Part shown: in pieces, positions 24,090 to 33,994 of the stretch
How the letters are laid out: each line of letters starts with the position of its first letter
How positions within the stretch are numbered: the first letter of the stretch is position 1
Assembly: GCA_018242765.1 (NCBI GenBank)
Contig: JAFEBH010000011.1
Location: forward strand, 310,001-374,000
DNA length: 64,000 nt
Reading direction: 5' to 3'
From: Nitrospira sp.
GTDB lineage: Bacteria > Nitrospirota > Nitrospiria > Nitrospirales > Nitrospiraceae
The notes under the pieces: model-generated
Seen by the model: only the letters and a program-made list of their open reading frames with translations
Told to the model about the DNA's origin: nothing
Database searches by the model: none
Position numbers and translations under genes: made by a program

Positions 24090-25193
24090 TTATCGGCGTT
24101 GGCTGTTTAAATCGGAATCGCCGATTGCGGCTCCGACTCCCCGTCGAGGAAGGGTCGAAGATCCTTCACGATTTTGTGAACGATCAACTTCAAAGCCTGT
24201 GCTGCTCGACATGGTGGTATCGTGGATATCTGTTCCCGGTCGATAGGGGAGCTGGCTGTCATGGACAGTATCCCCTCTCCGAGGGTGGAGGGATTCGTTG
24301 ACATTACTGTAAGGAGAAACCGCGGCACCGATGTCTGCTCCGAAGTTGGCGTTTAATCTGGTGTCTTCAATCTCTCCGCCGATTCGTGAACGCAAGGTTG
24401 TGTCCTGAATATTCATTCCTGTTGGTGCGGAGGAAGGTGGCTTTTTAGTCTGGAACTCCCTCTTGATCGCTTCCTCCTCATCCTGAACCCGTAATCTGGC
24501 GCGCCCGCTGTTTTCATAGTTAACTTCTTCGAGGTTCCGTTGAGCTTCGTTCAACCTCTCCAGGCGATCATAGAGACGAAGAAGGTCCTCACGGGCACGC
24601 GCGACAGTTCCAACGATTTCGCTGAGAGTGAATTGCCGCGCAAACGTCCCAAGTTTTGGGGCAACCCCTGGTCCCCCGCCTAGGCCGCCATTTCCCGTAC
24701 CATTTCCAGCGTCTGCGGCGGTGGCTCCCTGTCCTTTCCCAAATCCGGCTGAATTGTAGATACCTTTTTGCTGGACTGCTTTGAGGATGTGGGCAGCCTC
24801 ATCAATGAGGTCCACAATGTTTGCAGGTGCATCATCATCGGTGAGACAGCATGATACAAACGTTCGATAACGATCGGAAAATTTTGAAGCAGCATTTTGT
24901 AAGTCAACGATTTTGATCGGGTCACGGTCTGGGATGTCAAACCCTCGTTTTCTCGCCGACTCTTGGAATGATTCAACGGCTTGCTGGTCGTAGAGGGGTT
25001 TGCAGCCGGGGCTCTTGCCGGTCGAAATCTGTTGATCAGGTGTCTTGTCCGGACACCAAGAAACCGGCGCCGGTTGATTGAGTGGGTTGTCCGGGTTGAA
25101 GTCTTTCGCCATAGTGTGCGCCACGATGAGAAATATGGTGACGATCAAGGGGGAAAGACCTGTAAGGAAATAATTTCGGGTAGTTTTCCTCAT
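24090..25193 (-). CDS. exported protein with coiled coil and C-terminal I-x-D-T repeats
   Basis: A 367-residue protein of unknown family. Residues 8-28 form a signal sequence (LTGLSPLIVTIFLIVAHTMA). The mature part has a pair of Cys (FVSCCL), a Gly-rich linker (about 165-185), a charged coiled-coil segment (about 200-255) and, from about 270, repeats of the type I-x-D-T/S-x-L about 14-20 residues apart. ATG 25193 is the best start; the upstream 30-codon extension lacks a signal. It converges with the propeller lipoprotein gene, 11 bases apart. A surface or periplasmic structural role is only a guess. Confidence 0.7.
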   Translation of the reverse strand: MRKTTRNYFLTGLSPLIVTIFLIVAHTMAKDFNPDNPLNQPAPVSWCPDKTPDQQISTGKSPGCKPLYDQQAVESFQESARKRGFDIPDRDPIKIVDLQNAASKFSDRYRTFVSCCLTDDDAPANIVDLIDEAAHILKAVQQKGIYNSAGFGKGQGATAADAGNGTGNGGLGGGPGVAPKLGTFARQFTLSEIVGTVARAREDLLRLYDRLERLNEAQRNLEEVNYENSGRARLRVQDEEEAIKREFQTKKPPSSAPTGMNIQDTTLRSRIGGEIEDTRLNANFGADIGAAVSPYSNVNESLHPRRGDTVHDSQLPYRPGTDIHDTTMSSSTGFEVDRSQNREGSSTLPRRGVGAAIGDSDLNSQRR

Positions 25194-25392
25194 GAATGCA
25201 TTCTCTAATTCAAGCTTGCAGAAGTCAATGAAACTCAAAAAGTTGGATGATTTGGGCAGGCGGGGTGAATTAGAAAAAGGCAAATGATATGGCCACTTAG
25301 ACCTAGAAGAGCAGAAGAATTAGCCTCTCATGGCGAGTGCCACCTTGTACGTTATCTACAGGTACAACAAGCTGTAAGTAGCTGAAATGCAG

Positions 25393-25420
25393 TTGACAAC
25401 CAGAAATGCGAGAGTATACT
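25393..25420 (+). promoter_or_regulatory. strong sigma-70-type promoter of the dcw cluster
   Basis: A consensus TTGACA (25393-25398), a 16-base spacer and TATACT (25415-25420) lie 48 bases before the rsmH start. TTGTAC/GTACAA (25345-25367) forms a small inverted repeat just upstream that could bind a regulator. No MraZ-box repeats were noticed, in line with the missing mraZ. Confidence 0.78.
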
Positions 25421-25467
25421 CCCTCGAGTGGTGGGTGAAAGTGGTGGTTAGTGGGTGAAAAAGATCG

Positions 25468-26373
25468 TTGGCCAATTCGCAGCACATATCAGTGTTTGGA
25501 AAGGAGGTCTGCGAATGGCTCGTTTCCCATCAGCCAATCACCATTTTGGATTGTACGGTGGGATACGGTGGGCATGCCGAACTGCTCTTGGAGGCTGGGC
25601 AACCCGGAACGAAGGTTGTCGGGTTAGATTGCGATCCTGAAGCGATTGAGTTCTGTCGACAGCGGTTAAGTCGATTTGGAGATCACATTGTGTTGTGCCA
25701 GGGGAATCATAGAGATTTAAAACGGCATCTCGCAGACGTGGGTATCTCGACAGTGGGGGGGGTACTCTTTGATTTTGGGGTTTCCTCTCCTCAACTCGAT
25801 AATGCTGCAAGAGGCTTCAGCTTTCTACAGAATGGCCCTCTTGATATGCGTATGGATCAGTCGATCGGTCCTACTGCCACTGATGTGGTGAATGCCAGTT
25901 CAGAGTCTATGCTTGCGGACATCATTTATCAGTTTGGAGAAGAGCGGTATGCACGGCGGATTGCACGGGCCATTGTGCGCGAACGGCAGAGCGGTCGGAT
26001 TGAGACAACCGGAGCGTTAGCTACAATTATCGCTCGTGCAGTACCGGCGTCCTATCGACACGGACGGATTCATTATGCGACACGGACGTTTCAGGCGATT
26101 CGCATTGCTGTGAACCAAGAGCTTGAGAGCATTGCATCTGCACTTCGAGATGCGACGGAAGTTCTATCGGAGGGGGGAAGAATTTGCGCAATCTCGTTTC
26201 ATTCCCTTGAAGACCGCATCGTCAAACATACGTTTCGGTCTCTCTCGCAGGAGCCTCATGCACAACTTTCATTGTGCACGAAGAAGCCTGTCGTTCCATC
26301 CAGAGAAGAGTGTGAGGTGAACCCACGGTCACGAAGCGCCAAATTACGTGTTGCAGAGCGTCAACCGAAGTAG
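25468..26373 (+). CDS. rsmH: 16S rRNA m4C1402 methyltransferase RsmH (MraW)
   Basis: A 301-residue SAM-dependent methyltransferase that methylates N4 of C1402 in 16S rRNA. Visible motifs are DCTVGYGGHAELLL (SAM loop), FDFGVSSPQLD, GFSFLQNGPLDMRMD and the C-terminal ISFHSLEDRIVK. TTG 25468 places the conserved HISVFGKEV segment six residues in, as in relatives; no ATG or GTG is available nearby in frame. First gene of the dcw cluster, where mraZ would usually precede it. Confidence 0.95.
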   Translation: MANSQHISVFGKEVCEWLVSHQPITILDCTVGYGGHAELLLEAGQPGTKVVGLDCDPEAIEFCRQRLSRFGDHIVLCQGNHRDLKRHLADVGISTVGGVLFDFGVSSPQLDNAARGFSFLQNGPLDMRMDQSIGPTATDVVNASSESMLADIIYQFGEERYARRIARAIVRERQSGRIETTGALATIIARAVPASYRHGRIHYATRTFQAIRIAVNQELESIASALRDATEVLSEGGRICAISFHSLEDRIVKHTFRSLSQEPHAQLSLCTKKPVVPSREECEVNPRSRSAKLRVAERQPK

Positions 26374-26381
26374 GAGCTGTC

Positions 26382-26723
26382 ATGAAAATCTTGGCTGTTC
26401 TTCTTGGGCTGTGTCTGGTGTTTGTATTCGTGTGGGAGCGAGTCGATATGGTTCGGATTGGCTATCAGATCGAACGGCTCAAGCGTGATAAGACCGCCTT
26501 GGAACGGCAACGTGATGAATTGAGGGTGCAGTTTTCGACACTGAGTGCGTCCGGTCGGATCGCTCGGGTGGCGACCAAAGAGTTAGGAATGAATCTGCCT
26601 CAGCAAGGGCAGGTCATCTTAGTTCAATTCGGACCGGGTAGTATTCAGCCTGTGGCAGTTGCGGATGCTGCGCCAGTAGACGTTCGAGTCGCGAAGCATG
26701 ATCTTCTGGCCAGGAGGTACTAG
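26382..26723 (+). CDS. ftsL: cell division protein FtsL
   Basis: A 113-residue bitopic protein: a single N-terminal transmembrane helix (residues 3-18) followed by a leucine-zipper-like coiled coil (about 25-60) and the short ATKELGMNLPQQGQVI end characteristic of FtsL. It joins FtsB and FtsQ in the divisome. Called on size, topology and place between rsmH and ftsI; sequence alone is weakly conserved in this family. Its stop overlaps the ftsI start by one base. Confidence 0.85.
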   Translation: MKILAVLLGLCLVFVFVWERVDMVRIGYQIERLKRDKTALERQRDELRVQFSTLSASGRIARVATKELGMNLPQQGQVILVQFGPGSIQPVAVADAAPVDVRVAKHDLLARRY

Positions 26724-28432
26724 TGGCCGGTTTTGTACCAAATGGTCGGCAGTATGTCCTGTTACTCCTCTTGCTGTGCGGATTTGGAGTGGTTCTGTTC
26801 CGCCTGGTGACGCTGCAAGTCTGGCAAGCCGCTGAACTGTCAGTCAAAGCAGATCGACAACATCGGAAGACAGTCTCGCTAGAGGGAGCACGCGGTACGA
26901 TAGTCGATAGGCACGGTAAGGTTTTGGCAATGAATGTCGAAGTGCCGTCTGCTTTTGGGGTTCCGACTACCTTAGATAGTCCGACGAAAACTGCTCGGAT
27001 GCTTGCTCCCGTCTTACATGTTCGGAGCGAGGAGTTAGAGCGTAAGCTTCGACAGGAGCGGAGTTTTGTGTGGTTGGCTCGAAAGTTAGATCCTGAACAG
27101 GGGCGACGCCTGGAACGATTGTCCATTGACGGAGTAGGAGTTGTGATGGAGGGGCGTCGGTTTTATCCAAAGGGTCCATTTCTATCACATGTCTTGGGCT
27201 TTGCTGGAATGGATGGTGAAGGGCTGGAGGGTATTGAACATCGGTATGAATCGTACTTGCGTGGCGAAAAGCGGATGATGGTTCTCCAACGTGATGCTCT
27301 GGGGCGTTCGGTGTTCCCAACCGATCTGACGGAACGAAGTCCCACGCCTGGGCATAACCTGGCGCTCACGATTGATGAGGTTATTCAGTACATCACGGAA
27401 AGGGAGCTTGAGGATGCCGTGACTCGCGCTCAGGCAAAGTCAGGTACGATGATCGTATTGGATCCACGGACGGGAGCGGTGTTGGCCATGGCGGTCAGCC
27501 CACGCTTTGATCCAAATGTCGTTTCTAATTTGAGTCCTGATCGATGGCGAAACAAGGCTCTCACGGATGCGTATGAGCCGGGATCAACGCTAAAGGCTGT
27601 GATGGCGGCCGCCGCCATTGAAGAGCGGGTGGTGAAGCCGAATACGATGGTCTTTGGAGAACTTGGTCGTATGACCATTGCTAACACGGTAATTCATGAT
27701 CATGAAAAGTTGGGCTGGGTCTCCTTTGCACAGGTCATACAGAAGTCCAGCAATATTGGTGCGGCGAAGATCGGCATGGCATTGGGAGAGCAGCGGCTTC
27801 ATCGATATCTTCAGGCGTTCGGATTTGGACAGAAGACGGAGATCGATCTTCCTGGAGAAGGAGCAGGATTGGTCAAGAGTTTGAAGGATTGGGGGCGACG
27901 TTCGGTTGCCTCGATTTCAATGGGACAGGAAATAGGCGTGACGCCGATTCAGATGGTCTCCGCGATAGCGGCCTTGGCAAACGAAGGGGTATTGATGAAG
28001 CCGTACGTGGTTTCAGAGATTCAAAGCTCCGAAGGACAGCTTTTGAAGAGAGTGTCTCCCCAGGTGAGGCGACGGGCCGTTTCTCCTGAGACTGCCCATG
28101 CGATGACGAAAGTTTTAGAAGGAGTCGTCACGGACGGGACGGGAGCTAAGGCAGCCATTCCGGGGTTTCGTGTGGCGGGGAAAACGGGCACGGCCCAGAA
28201 GATTGATCCTCGAACGGGTAGTTACTCCGCTTCTCGATTTGTGACATCGTTCGCGGGGTATGTCCCTGCGGAAAACCCACGGCTGGCCATGATCGTGGTG
28301 ATCGATGAACCTCAGGGCGATGCGTGGGGTGGGACGGTGGCGGCTCCCGTGTTTAGCCGTGTTGGTGAGCAGGTGTTGAGCTACTTAGGTGTGGGATCTC
28401 AGGAACCTGTTACGCTGGCAATGGCACTGTAG
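26723..28432 (+). CDS. ftsI: septal peptidoglycan transpeptidase FtsI (PBP3)
   Basis: A 569-residue class B penicillin-binding protein with one N-terminal membrane helix (about 10-28), a dimerisation domain and a transpeptidase domain. The three active-site motifs are S288-T-L-K, S342-S-N and K487-T-G. It cross-links septal peptidoglycan with FtsW as glycosyltransferase partner. GTG 26723 overlaps the ftsL stop. There is no C-terminal PASTA domain, consistent with a Gram-negative enzyme. Confidence 0.96.
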   Translation: MAGFVPNGRQYVLLLLLLCGFGVVLFRLVTLQVWQAAELSVKADRQHRKTVSLEGARGTIVDRHGKVLAMNVEVPSAFGVPTTLDSPTKTARMLAPVLHVRSEELERKLRQERSFVWLARKLDPEQGRRLERLSIDGVGVVMEGRRFYPKGPFLSHVLGFAGMDGEGLEGIEHRYESYLRGEKRMMVLQRDALGRSVFPTDLTERSPTPGHNLALTIDEVIQYITERELEDAVTRAQAKSGTMIVLDPRTGAVLAMAVSPRFDPNVVSNLSPDRWRNKALTDAYEPGSTLKAVMAAAAIEERVVKPNTMVFGELGRMTIANTVIHDHEKLGWVSFAQVIQKSSNIGAAKIGMALGEQRLHRYLQAFGFGQKTEIDLPGEGAGLVKSLKDWGRRSVASISMGQEIGVTPIQMVSAIAALANEGVLMKPYVVSEIQSSEGQLLKRVSPQVRRRAVSPETAHAMTKVLEGVVTDGTGAKAAIPGFRVAGKTGTAQKIDPRTGSYSASRFVTSFAGYVPAENPRLAMIVVIDEPQGDAWGGTVAAPVFSRVGEQVLSYLGVGSQEPVTLAMAL

Positions 28433-28459
28433 TAATCCTGATTATACTAGGAAACGTCG

Positions 28460-29962
28460 ATGACCTTTGTCACCATGCTTCAGGCACTTGAGGGGCGTGT
28501 GCCAATTCTTGAGCGTCGTGGTGATCTTAATGTTGCTGTGAAGGGAATCACTGACGACTCCCGTGCGGTATCAGCCGGGAGCCTCTTTGTGGCGGTGAAA
28601 GGTGAGCGGGTGGATGGGCATCAATTTATCTCAACGGCGGTGAGCGGGGGCGCCGGGGGCGTGGTTGGGCAACAACCAATGAAGACAGGAACGGTTCCCT
28701 TTGTCTGTGTTGAGGACTCCCGAAAAGCGCTGGGTCTTCTGGGGAGCCATTTCTACGGAAATCCATCATCACGGTTGCGGATGGTTGGTGTGACCGGAAC
28801 GAACGGGAAGACCACGACGACGTACGTGTGTAAAGCGTTCCTAGAAGCTGTGGGTGCGCGAGTGGGGGTGATCGGTACGGTTGCCTATCAAGTTGGGGAT
28901 ACCATGCTTCCTGCGGCTCATACCACTCCTGGAGCGCTTGCACTCCAGCAGTTGCTTACCACGATGGTGAGCCACGGGTGCACAACGGCGGTTATGGAAG
29001 TTTCCTCACATGCCCTGAGCCAGGATCGTACCAGTGGGTGTGAATATGATGTGGCGGTTTTTTCGAATCTGACACAGGATCATCTCGATTTTCACGGGAC
29101 GATGGAGGCCTACTTTCAGGCAAAGTTACGGCTCTTTACCGGCTTAGCTGGAGGAGCTAAGCCGAATAAACGGGCGATCGTCAACGTTGATGATCCCTAT
29201 GGGCTACGCATCGTCGAACGATGTCCTGTGCCAGTGTGGACCTATGCGGTCAAGGCCAAGGCCGATCTCCGAGCCGAAGATGTGAGGCTTTCTCTTCAGG
29301 GAACGGTCTTTACCGCTGCGACCCCGCTGGGGAATTTTCGGATCGAGAGCCATCTTGTGGGCGAACACAATGTCTACAATCTGTTAGCGGCCATTGGGGT
29401 TGCGCTCCATGAAGGGGCAACGCCCGATCAGATTCATCACGCCGTCACTCGAGTCACGAATGTGCCGGGGCGGTTCGAACGAGTGATGGCAGGCCAGCCC
29501 TTCACGGTTGTCATCGACTACGCTCACACCGAGGATGCCTTGAATCGGCTGCTGATGGCGGCCGCGGTAGTGAAGACGGGGCGGATCATCACGGTATTTG
29601 GCTGTGGGGGCGATCGTGATCGAGGGAAGCGGCCAAAGATGGGGGAAGCAGCCGTGCGTTCTAGCGATGTGGTGATCCTCACCTCGGACAATCCGAGAAC
29701 GGAAGATCCGCATGCGATTCTGGATCAAGTGGAACAGGGTGTGGTGAGAGCATTGCGGCAACGGCCTCATGTGCAATATCACAAGATAGCTGATCGGCGG
29801 GAAGCGATTGAAACCGCCATACGAGAAGCTCAAGAAGCGGATATCGTGTTGATCGCCGGGAAGGGGCACGAGGATTATCAGATTATCGGGACAACGAAAC
29901 ATCACTTCGACGATCGCGAAGTGGCCCACAAAGCGATTGAAAGACTGCGGTTCCACGCCTAG
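28460..29962 (+). CDS. murE: UDP-MurNAc-tripeptide synthetase MurE
   Basis: A 500-residue ATP-dependent ligase adding the third amino acid to UDP-MurNAc-L-Ala-D-Glu. The P-loop is VTGTNGKTTTT (about 113-123), and the DNPRTEDP signature (about residue 412) marks the meso-diaminopimelate-specific enzymes. ATG 28460 follows ftsI by 27 bases. The three Mur-ligase domains are complete. Confidence 0.96.
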   Translation: MTFVTMLQALEGRVPILERRGDLNVAVKGITDDSRAVSAGSLFVAVKGERVDGHQFISTAVSGGAGGVVGQQPMKTGTVPFVCVEDSRKALGLLGSHFYGNPSSRLRMVGVTGTNGKTTTTYVCKAFLEAVGARVGVIGTVAYQVGDTMLPAAHTTPGALALQQLLTTMVSHGCTTAVMEVSSHALSQDRTSGCEYDVAVFSNLTQDHLDFHGTMEAYFQAKLRLFTGLAGGAKPNKRAIVNVDDPYGLRIVERCPVPVWTYAVKAKADLRAEDVRLSLQGTVFTAATPLGNFRIESHLVGEHNVYNLLAAIGVALHEGATPDQIHHAVTRVTNVPGRFERVMAGQPFTVVIDYAHTEDALNRLLMAAAVVKTGRIITVFGCGGDRDRGKRPKMGEAAVRSSDVVILTSDNPRTEDPHAILDQVEQGVVRALRQRPHVQYHKIADRREAIETAIREAQEADIVLIAGKGHEDYQIIGTTKHHFDDREVAHKAIERLRFHA

Positions 29963-30003
29963 CGCAGGGCGGTAGACATTGGTTGGTGCAGGGACGTACG
30001 GCC

Positions 30004-31452
30004 ATGACACTCTTTTCCGTCGAAGAGGTGCGGGAGGTGATCGGTGGTCGAGTCTTAAGTGGAGACAGGGCTGACTGGATCAAACAACGTGTCCGCCGCA
30101 TCTGTCTCGATACTCGGTCCCTCCGCCCAGGGGATCTCTTTGTCGCAATACGAGGCGAACGATTCGATGGACATGATTTTGTCAAAACGGCGCTTGTGCA
30201 GGGTGCCGTTGGGGCGATTGTGCTCGATTCATATGACGTCTCATTGTGTGCTGGAAAGCTTCTCTCCAAACGAATTAGGCCGGTGATTCTCGGTGTTCCT
30301 GATCCCCTCTATGCCTACCAACAGCTGGCCGCGTATTTTCGACGTCGCTTCACCGTTCCAGTGGTCGCGGTTACGGGCAGTAATGGGAAGACGACGACGA
30401 AGGAAATGGTGGCGAGTGTCATGGCGCATCGTTGGAAGATCCTCAAGACCGAGGGGAATCTCAATAATCAATTAGGGGTTCCCCAAACCCTGTTCCGCCT
30501 CCAGGGACGACATCAAGGGGCGGTCATCGAGATGGGAGTCGATAATATCGGACAGACGACCAGGTTATGTGAGATAGCCGCCCCTACGATTGGCATTATT
30601 ACGAACATCGGATCGGATCATCTGGAGTTTTTTGGATCCATGGACGTCTCTGCTCAAGCGAAAGCGGAATTGCTTGATTGTCTCCCGGATAATGGAACGG
30701 CGATCCTCAATGCCGATGATTCCTACTATGACTATCTTTCAGGGCGAGCCCGATGTCGCGTGGTCTCCTTTGGGCTGTCAGCGAAGGCCGATGTCCGTGC
30801 AACGAATGTCACATCGGACGAACGCAATGGAACCCTCTTTCACCTGCAGCTCCCAGGAAGCGTGCGCCGGACCACAGTTCGCATTCGAGTCCAAGGGGAA
30901 CACAATGTCGCCAATGCATTGGCGGCGGCAGCGGTCGGTACGGTCCTTGGACTCTCGGGGTCGGCAATCGCTCAGGGACTCTCGACATTTCGACCGGCTG
31001 CCATGAGATCGCAGGTTTTGGTATGTCATGGTCTCAAGCTGATTATCGACTGCTACAATGCCAATCCGGCGTCGATGACGGCGGCAGTGCAGCTTTTATC
31101 CCAGGTCAAGGCTAAGGGAAAGAAGATTGCGGTGTTGGGAGATATGTTGGAACTCGGGTCGAGCGCCGTTCAGATGCATGAGGAGGTGGGTGCTTTCGTC
31201 GCACGGCAAGGGATTGATCGACTGGTCGCTTGTGGACCGTTGGGGCGAAGCTTTGCCGACGGTGCAAGGGAGGCCGGACAAGATCCGACGCATATTGTTG
31301 AAGCCAAGGATGCTCACACGGCAGCCGAGGCGGCGAAAGTTATTACCAAACCTGGTGATGTAGTGTTGATCAAAGCATCACGCGGTATGAAACTAGAATT
31401 TGTGGCTGATGCACTTCGGAAACTCAAGGGTGCGCAGAGGAAGGTCTCATAG
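30004..31452 (+). CDS. murF: UDP-MurNAc-tripeptide D-Ala-D-Ala ligase MurF
   Basis: A 482-residue Mur ligase with the ATP loop VTGSNGKTTTKEM, the ligase centre EMGVDNIGQ and DCYNANPASM, all typical of MurF, which attaches D-Ala-D-Ala to the UDP-MurNAc tripeptide. ATG 30004 gives the usual start (LFSVEEVREVIGG); TTG or GTG codons up to 29983 would add seven residues. The gap to murE is about 40 bases. Confidence 0.95.
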   Translation: MTLFSVEEVREVIGGRVLSGDRADWIKQRVRRICLDTRSLRPGDLFVAIRGERFDGHDFVKTALVQGAVGAIVLDSYDVSLCAGKLLSKRIRPVILGVPDPLYAYQQLAAYFRRRFTVPVVAVTGSNGKTTTKEMVASVMAHRWKILKTEGNLNNQLGVPQTLFRLQGRHQGAVIEMGVDNIGQTTRLCEIAAPTIGIITNIGSDHLEFFGSMDVSAQAKAELLDCLPDNGTAILNADDSYYDYLSGRARCRVVSFGLSAKADVRATNVTSDERNGTLFHLQLPGSVRRTTVRIRVQGEHNVANALAAAAVGTVLGLSGSAIAQGLSTFRPAAMRSQVLVCHGLKLIIDCYNANPASMTAAVQLLSQVKAKGKKIAVLGDMLELGSSAVQMHEEVGAFVARQGIDRLVACGPLGRSFADGAREAGQDPTHIVEAKDAHTAAEAAKVITKPGDVVLIKASRGMKLEFVADALRKLKGAQRKVS

Positions 31453-31466
31453 GTTTCGTCTCCACC

Positions 31467-32543
31467 ATGCTGTATATCTGGCTCTACCCATTTCACACAC
31501 AATTCTCCTTTCTGAACGTCTTTCGCTACCAGAGTTTTCGTATCATTTATGCGGCGGTCACGGCTTTCCTGATCGCCTTTGTACTAGCCCCATGGGTGAT
31601 CAGAAAACTCCAAGAAATCAAGTTGGGTCAACAGGTGCGGGATGATGGACCGAAACGGCATCTTGCCAAAAGCGGGACCCCGACCATGGGCGGCATCTTG
31701 ATCATCTTTGCGGTGACGCTATCTACGTTGCTGTGGGCGGACATCTCACGCCCACACATCTGGTTGGTGCTTGGCGCAACCCTTGGGTTTTGTGCCATTG
31801 GGTTTGCCGACGATTATCTCAAATTTATCAAAGCGCGATCGAAGGGACTCTCGGCATCGCAAAAGTTTACCGCGCAAATTGCGGTGGCGCTTATCGTCGC
31901 GGTGGTACTCTATTGCTTGCCAGAGTACAACACGAAGCTGAGTGTGCCGTTCTTTAAAAGTTTCACGCCGGACTTAGGCTGGTTTTATATCGTATTTGCC
32001 ATCATCGTCATCGTCGGCAGTTCCAATGCTGTGAATCTTACGGACGGTCTCGATGGATTGGCCATTGGGCCGATTATGATCACGGCATTGGCCTACACTG
32101 TCGTAGCGTATGTGACTGGCCACCGGTTGATGTCGGAGTATCTTCTGATTCCTCATATCGAAGGGGCTGGAGAGTTGGCAGTGTTCACTGCGTCGATCTT
32201 AGGGTCGAGCCTGGGTTTTCTTTGGTTCAATACCTACCCTGCTTCAGTATTTATGGGAGACGTTGGGTCTCTTCCGCTTGGGGCGGCACTTGGCACGGTA
32301 GCGGTGATCAGTAAGCATGAGTTGCTCCTCCTGATGGTCGGTGGAGTCTTTGTCATTGAGGCGGTGTCGGTCATTTTCCAAGTCCTCTCGTTCAAATCTC
32401 GAGGCAAGCGAATCTTTCTCATGGCACCGATTCACCATCACTTTGAGATGAAAGGCTGGGAAGAGCCCAAGGTGGTCGTCCGTCTGTGGATTATCGCGAT
32501 CTTGCTGGCACTGTTGAGTCTGAGCACGCTCAAGTTAAGGTAG
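31467..32543 (+). CDS. mraY: phospho-MurNAc-pentapeptide transferase MraY (lipid I synthesis)
   Basis: A 358-residue protein with ten membrane helices. It has the cytoplasmic MraY motifs: KSGTPTMGG, FADDYLKF with the Asp pair, VNLTDGLDGLA, and APIHHHFEMKGW near the C-terminus. It transfers phospho-MurNAc-pentapeptide to undecaprenyl phosphate. ATG 31467 lies 14 bases after murF. Confidence 0.97.
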   Translation: MLYIWLYPFHTQFSFLNVFRYQSFRIIYAAVTAFLIAFVLAPWVIRKLQEIKLGQQVRDDGPKRHLAKSGTPTMGGILIIFAVTLSTLLWADISRPHIWLVLGATLGFCAIGFADDYLKFIKARSKGLSASQKFTAQIAVALIVAVVLYCLPEYNTKLSVPFFKSFTPDLGWFYIVFAIIVIVGSSNAVNLTDGLDGLAIGPIMITALAYTVVAYVTGHRLMSEYLLIPHIEGAGELAVFTASILGSSLGFLWFNTYPASVFMGDVGSLPLGAALGTVAVISKHELLLLMVGGVFVIEAVSVIFQVLSFKSRGKRIFLMAPIHHHFEMKGWEEPKVVVRLWIIAILLALLSLSTLKLR

Positions 32544-32549
32544 TTCGAC

Positions 32550-33959
32550 ATGACAGCACTGGACACGAAACAGCTTGAAGGGAAGCGGGTGACCGTCGTC
32601 GGACTGGCACGGAGCGGGGTGGCTGCCGCTCATCTCCTGCAGGCAGCCGGCGCGCTCGTGACTGTCGCCGATCGGAAAGAGCGAGGGGAACTCCTTGGCG
32701 TACTGAATTCCGTTGAGGAATCGGCAATCCATGTAGTGTTGGGAAATAGCTATGAAACGGCCCTGACGACGGCCGAGCTGGTAGTTATTAGTCCGGGAGT
32801 ACCCTATCGAATGGAAGCGTTGGAACGTGTCCGTCGTCGCGGCGTGAAGGTGATCAGCGAGCTCGATCTTGCGTCCAGATTCATACCCGTTCCGATTCTG
32901 GCGCTGACCGGCACCAATGGGAAAAGCACGACGGTCACGTTGATTGGGAAAATGTTACAGGCCAGCGGGAAGCAGGTGTTTGTCGGCGGCAATCTCGGGA
33001 CTGCCTTCAGTGAAGCGGCTATCCAGTCGTTACGGGCGATGCAGGAAGAACGGTCCTGTCCGTACGATGCGGCGGTGGTGGAGGTCTCCAGCTTTCAACT
33101 CGAGACGATAGAACAGTTTCATCCTTGGATGGCAGCCATCCTCAATGTGACGGTGGATCATCAGGATCGATATGAGTCCATTGCAGAATACATCGACGCC
33201 AAGAAGAGGATTTTTGAGAATCAAACATCATCGGATATGGCTCTGTTTAATCTCGATGATCCACAAGTCGGTGCGCTACGACATAGTGTGAAAGCCAGAA
33301 CCTTTGGATTTACGAGGCAGCCACCATTGCCATCGGATCTGGCAGGAGGCACCTACCTTGAGCATGGTCGTATCATGATCGCCTTTGCTGGCCAGACGCA
33401 GGAGATCTGTCGTCGTCATGAACTCAAGATCATTGGAGATCATAATGTTGAGAATGCCATGGCTGCGGCCACCTATGCGATCTTGAGTGGGTGTCCTCTG
33501 GAAGCGGTGCGTCGAGTTCTCAGGGAATTCCCAGGTCTGGAGCATGCCCTGGAGGTTGTCCGTGACCGCCGCGGGGTACGTTTTATCAACGACTCGAAAG
33601 GCACCAACGTCGACGCAACACTGAAGGCCCTAAACAGTATTGATCAGCCGATTTGGCTGATCGCCGGTGGACGGGACAAAGGTGGAGATTTCTCGCGGTT
33701 GGCTCCTACGATCCATCAGCGGGTGAAGCGGCTCATTGTCATCGGAGAAGCCGCGCCGTTGATCGTTGATGCGATGCAGAACTATCGAGCTATTGAACAG
33801 GTTGCGAGCTTGCGGGAGGCAGTGGAGTTGGCAGCGTCAGGAGCGTGTGCGGGTGACGTCGTGCTGATGTCACCGGCCTGCGCGAGTTTCGATATGTTTG
33901 CTGACTACCAAGACCGTGGGAGACAATTTAAGCGTGCGGTGCACTCTTTGCCAGCCTAA
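32550..33959 (+). CDS. murD: UDP-MurNAc-L-alanine:D-glutamate ligase MurD
   Basis: A 469-residue Mur ligase. The N-terminal nucleotide fold reads VVGLARSGVAAAHLL, the ATP loop is LTGTNGKSTTV, and the C-terminal part has FINDSKGTNVDATLKAL and IAGGRDKGGDF, specific for MurD. Six bases separate it from mraY. The same DNA is also open in another frame from 33898, which is not a gene. Confidence 0.96.
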   Translation: MTALDTKQLEGKRVTVVGLARSGVAAAHLLQAAGALVTVADRKERGELLGVLNSVEESAIHVVLGNSYETALTTAELVVISPGVPYRMEALERVRRRGVKVISELDLASRFIPVPILALTGTNGKSTTVTLIGKMLQASGKQVFVGGNLGTAFSEAAIQSLRAMQEERSCPYDAAVVEVSSFQLETIEQFHPWMAAILNVTVDHQDRYESIAEYIDAKKRIFENQTSSDMALFNLDDPQVGALRHSVKARTFGFTRQPPLPSDLAGGTYLEHGRIMIAFAGQTQEICRRHELKIIGDHNVENAMAAATYAILSGCPLEAVRRVLREFPGLEHALEVVRDRRGVRFINDSKGTNVDATLKALNSIDQPIWLIAGGRDKGGDFSRLAPTIHQRVKRLIVIGEAAPLIVDAMQNYRAIEQVASLREAVELAASGACAGDVVLMSPACASFDMFADYQDRGRQFKRAVHSLPA

Positions 33960-33994
33960 CGGTCGACAACACAGAGGAGCATTGATACTGAACG

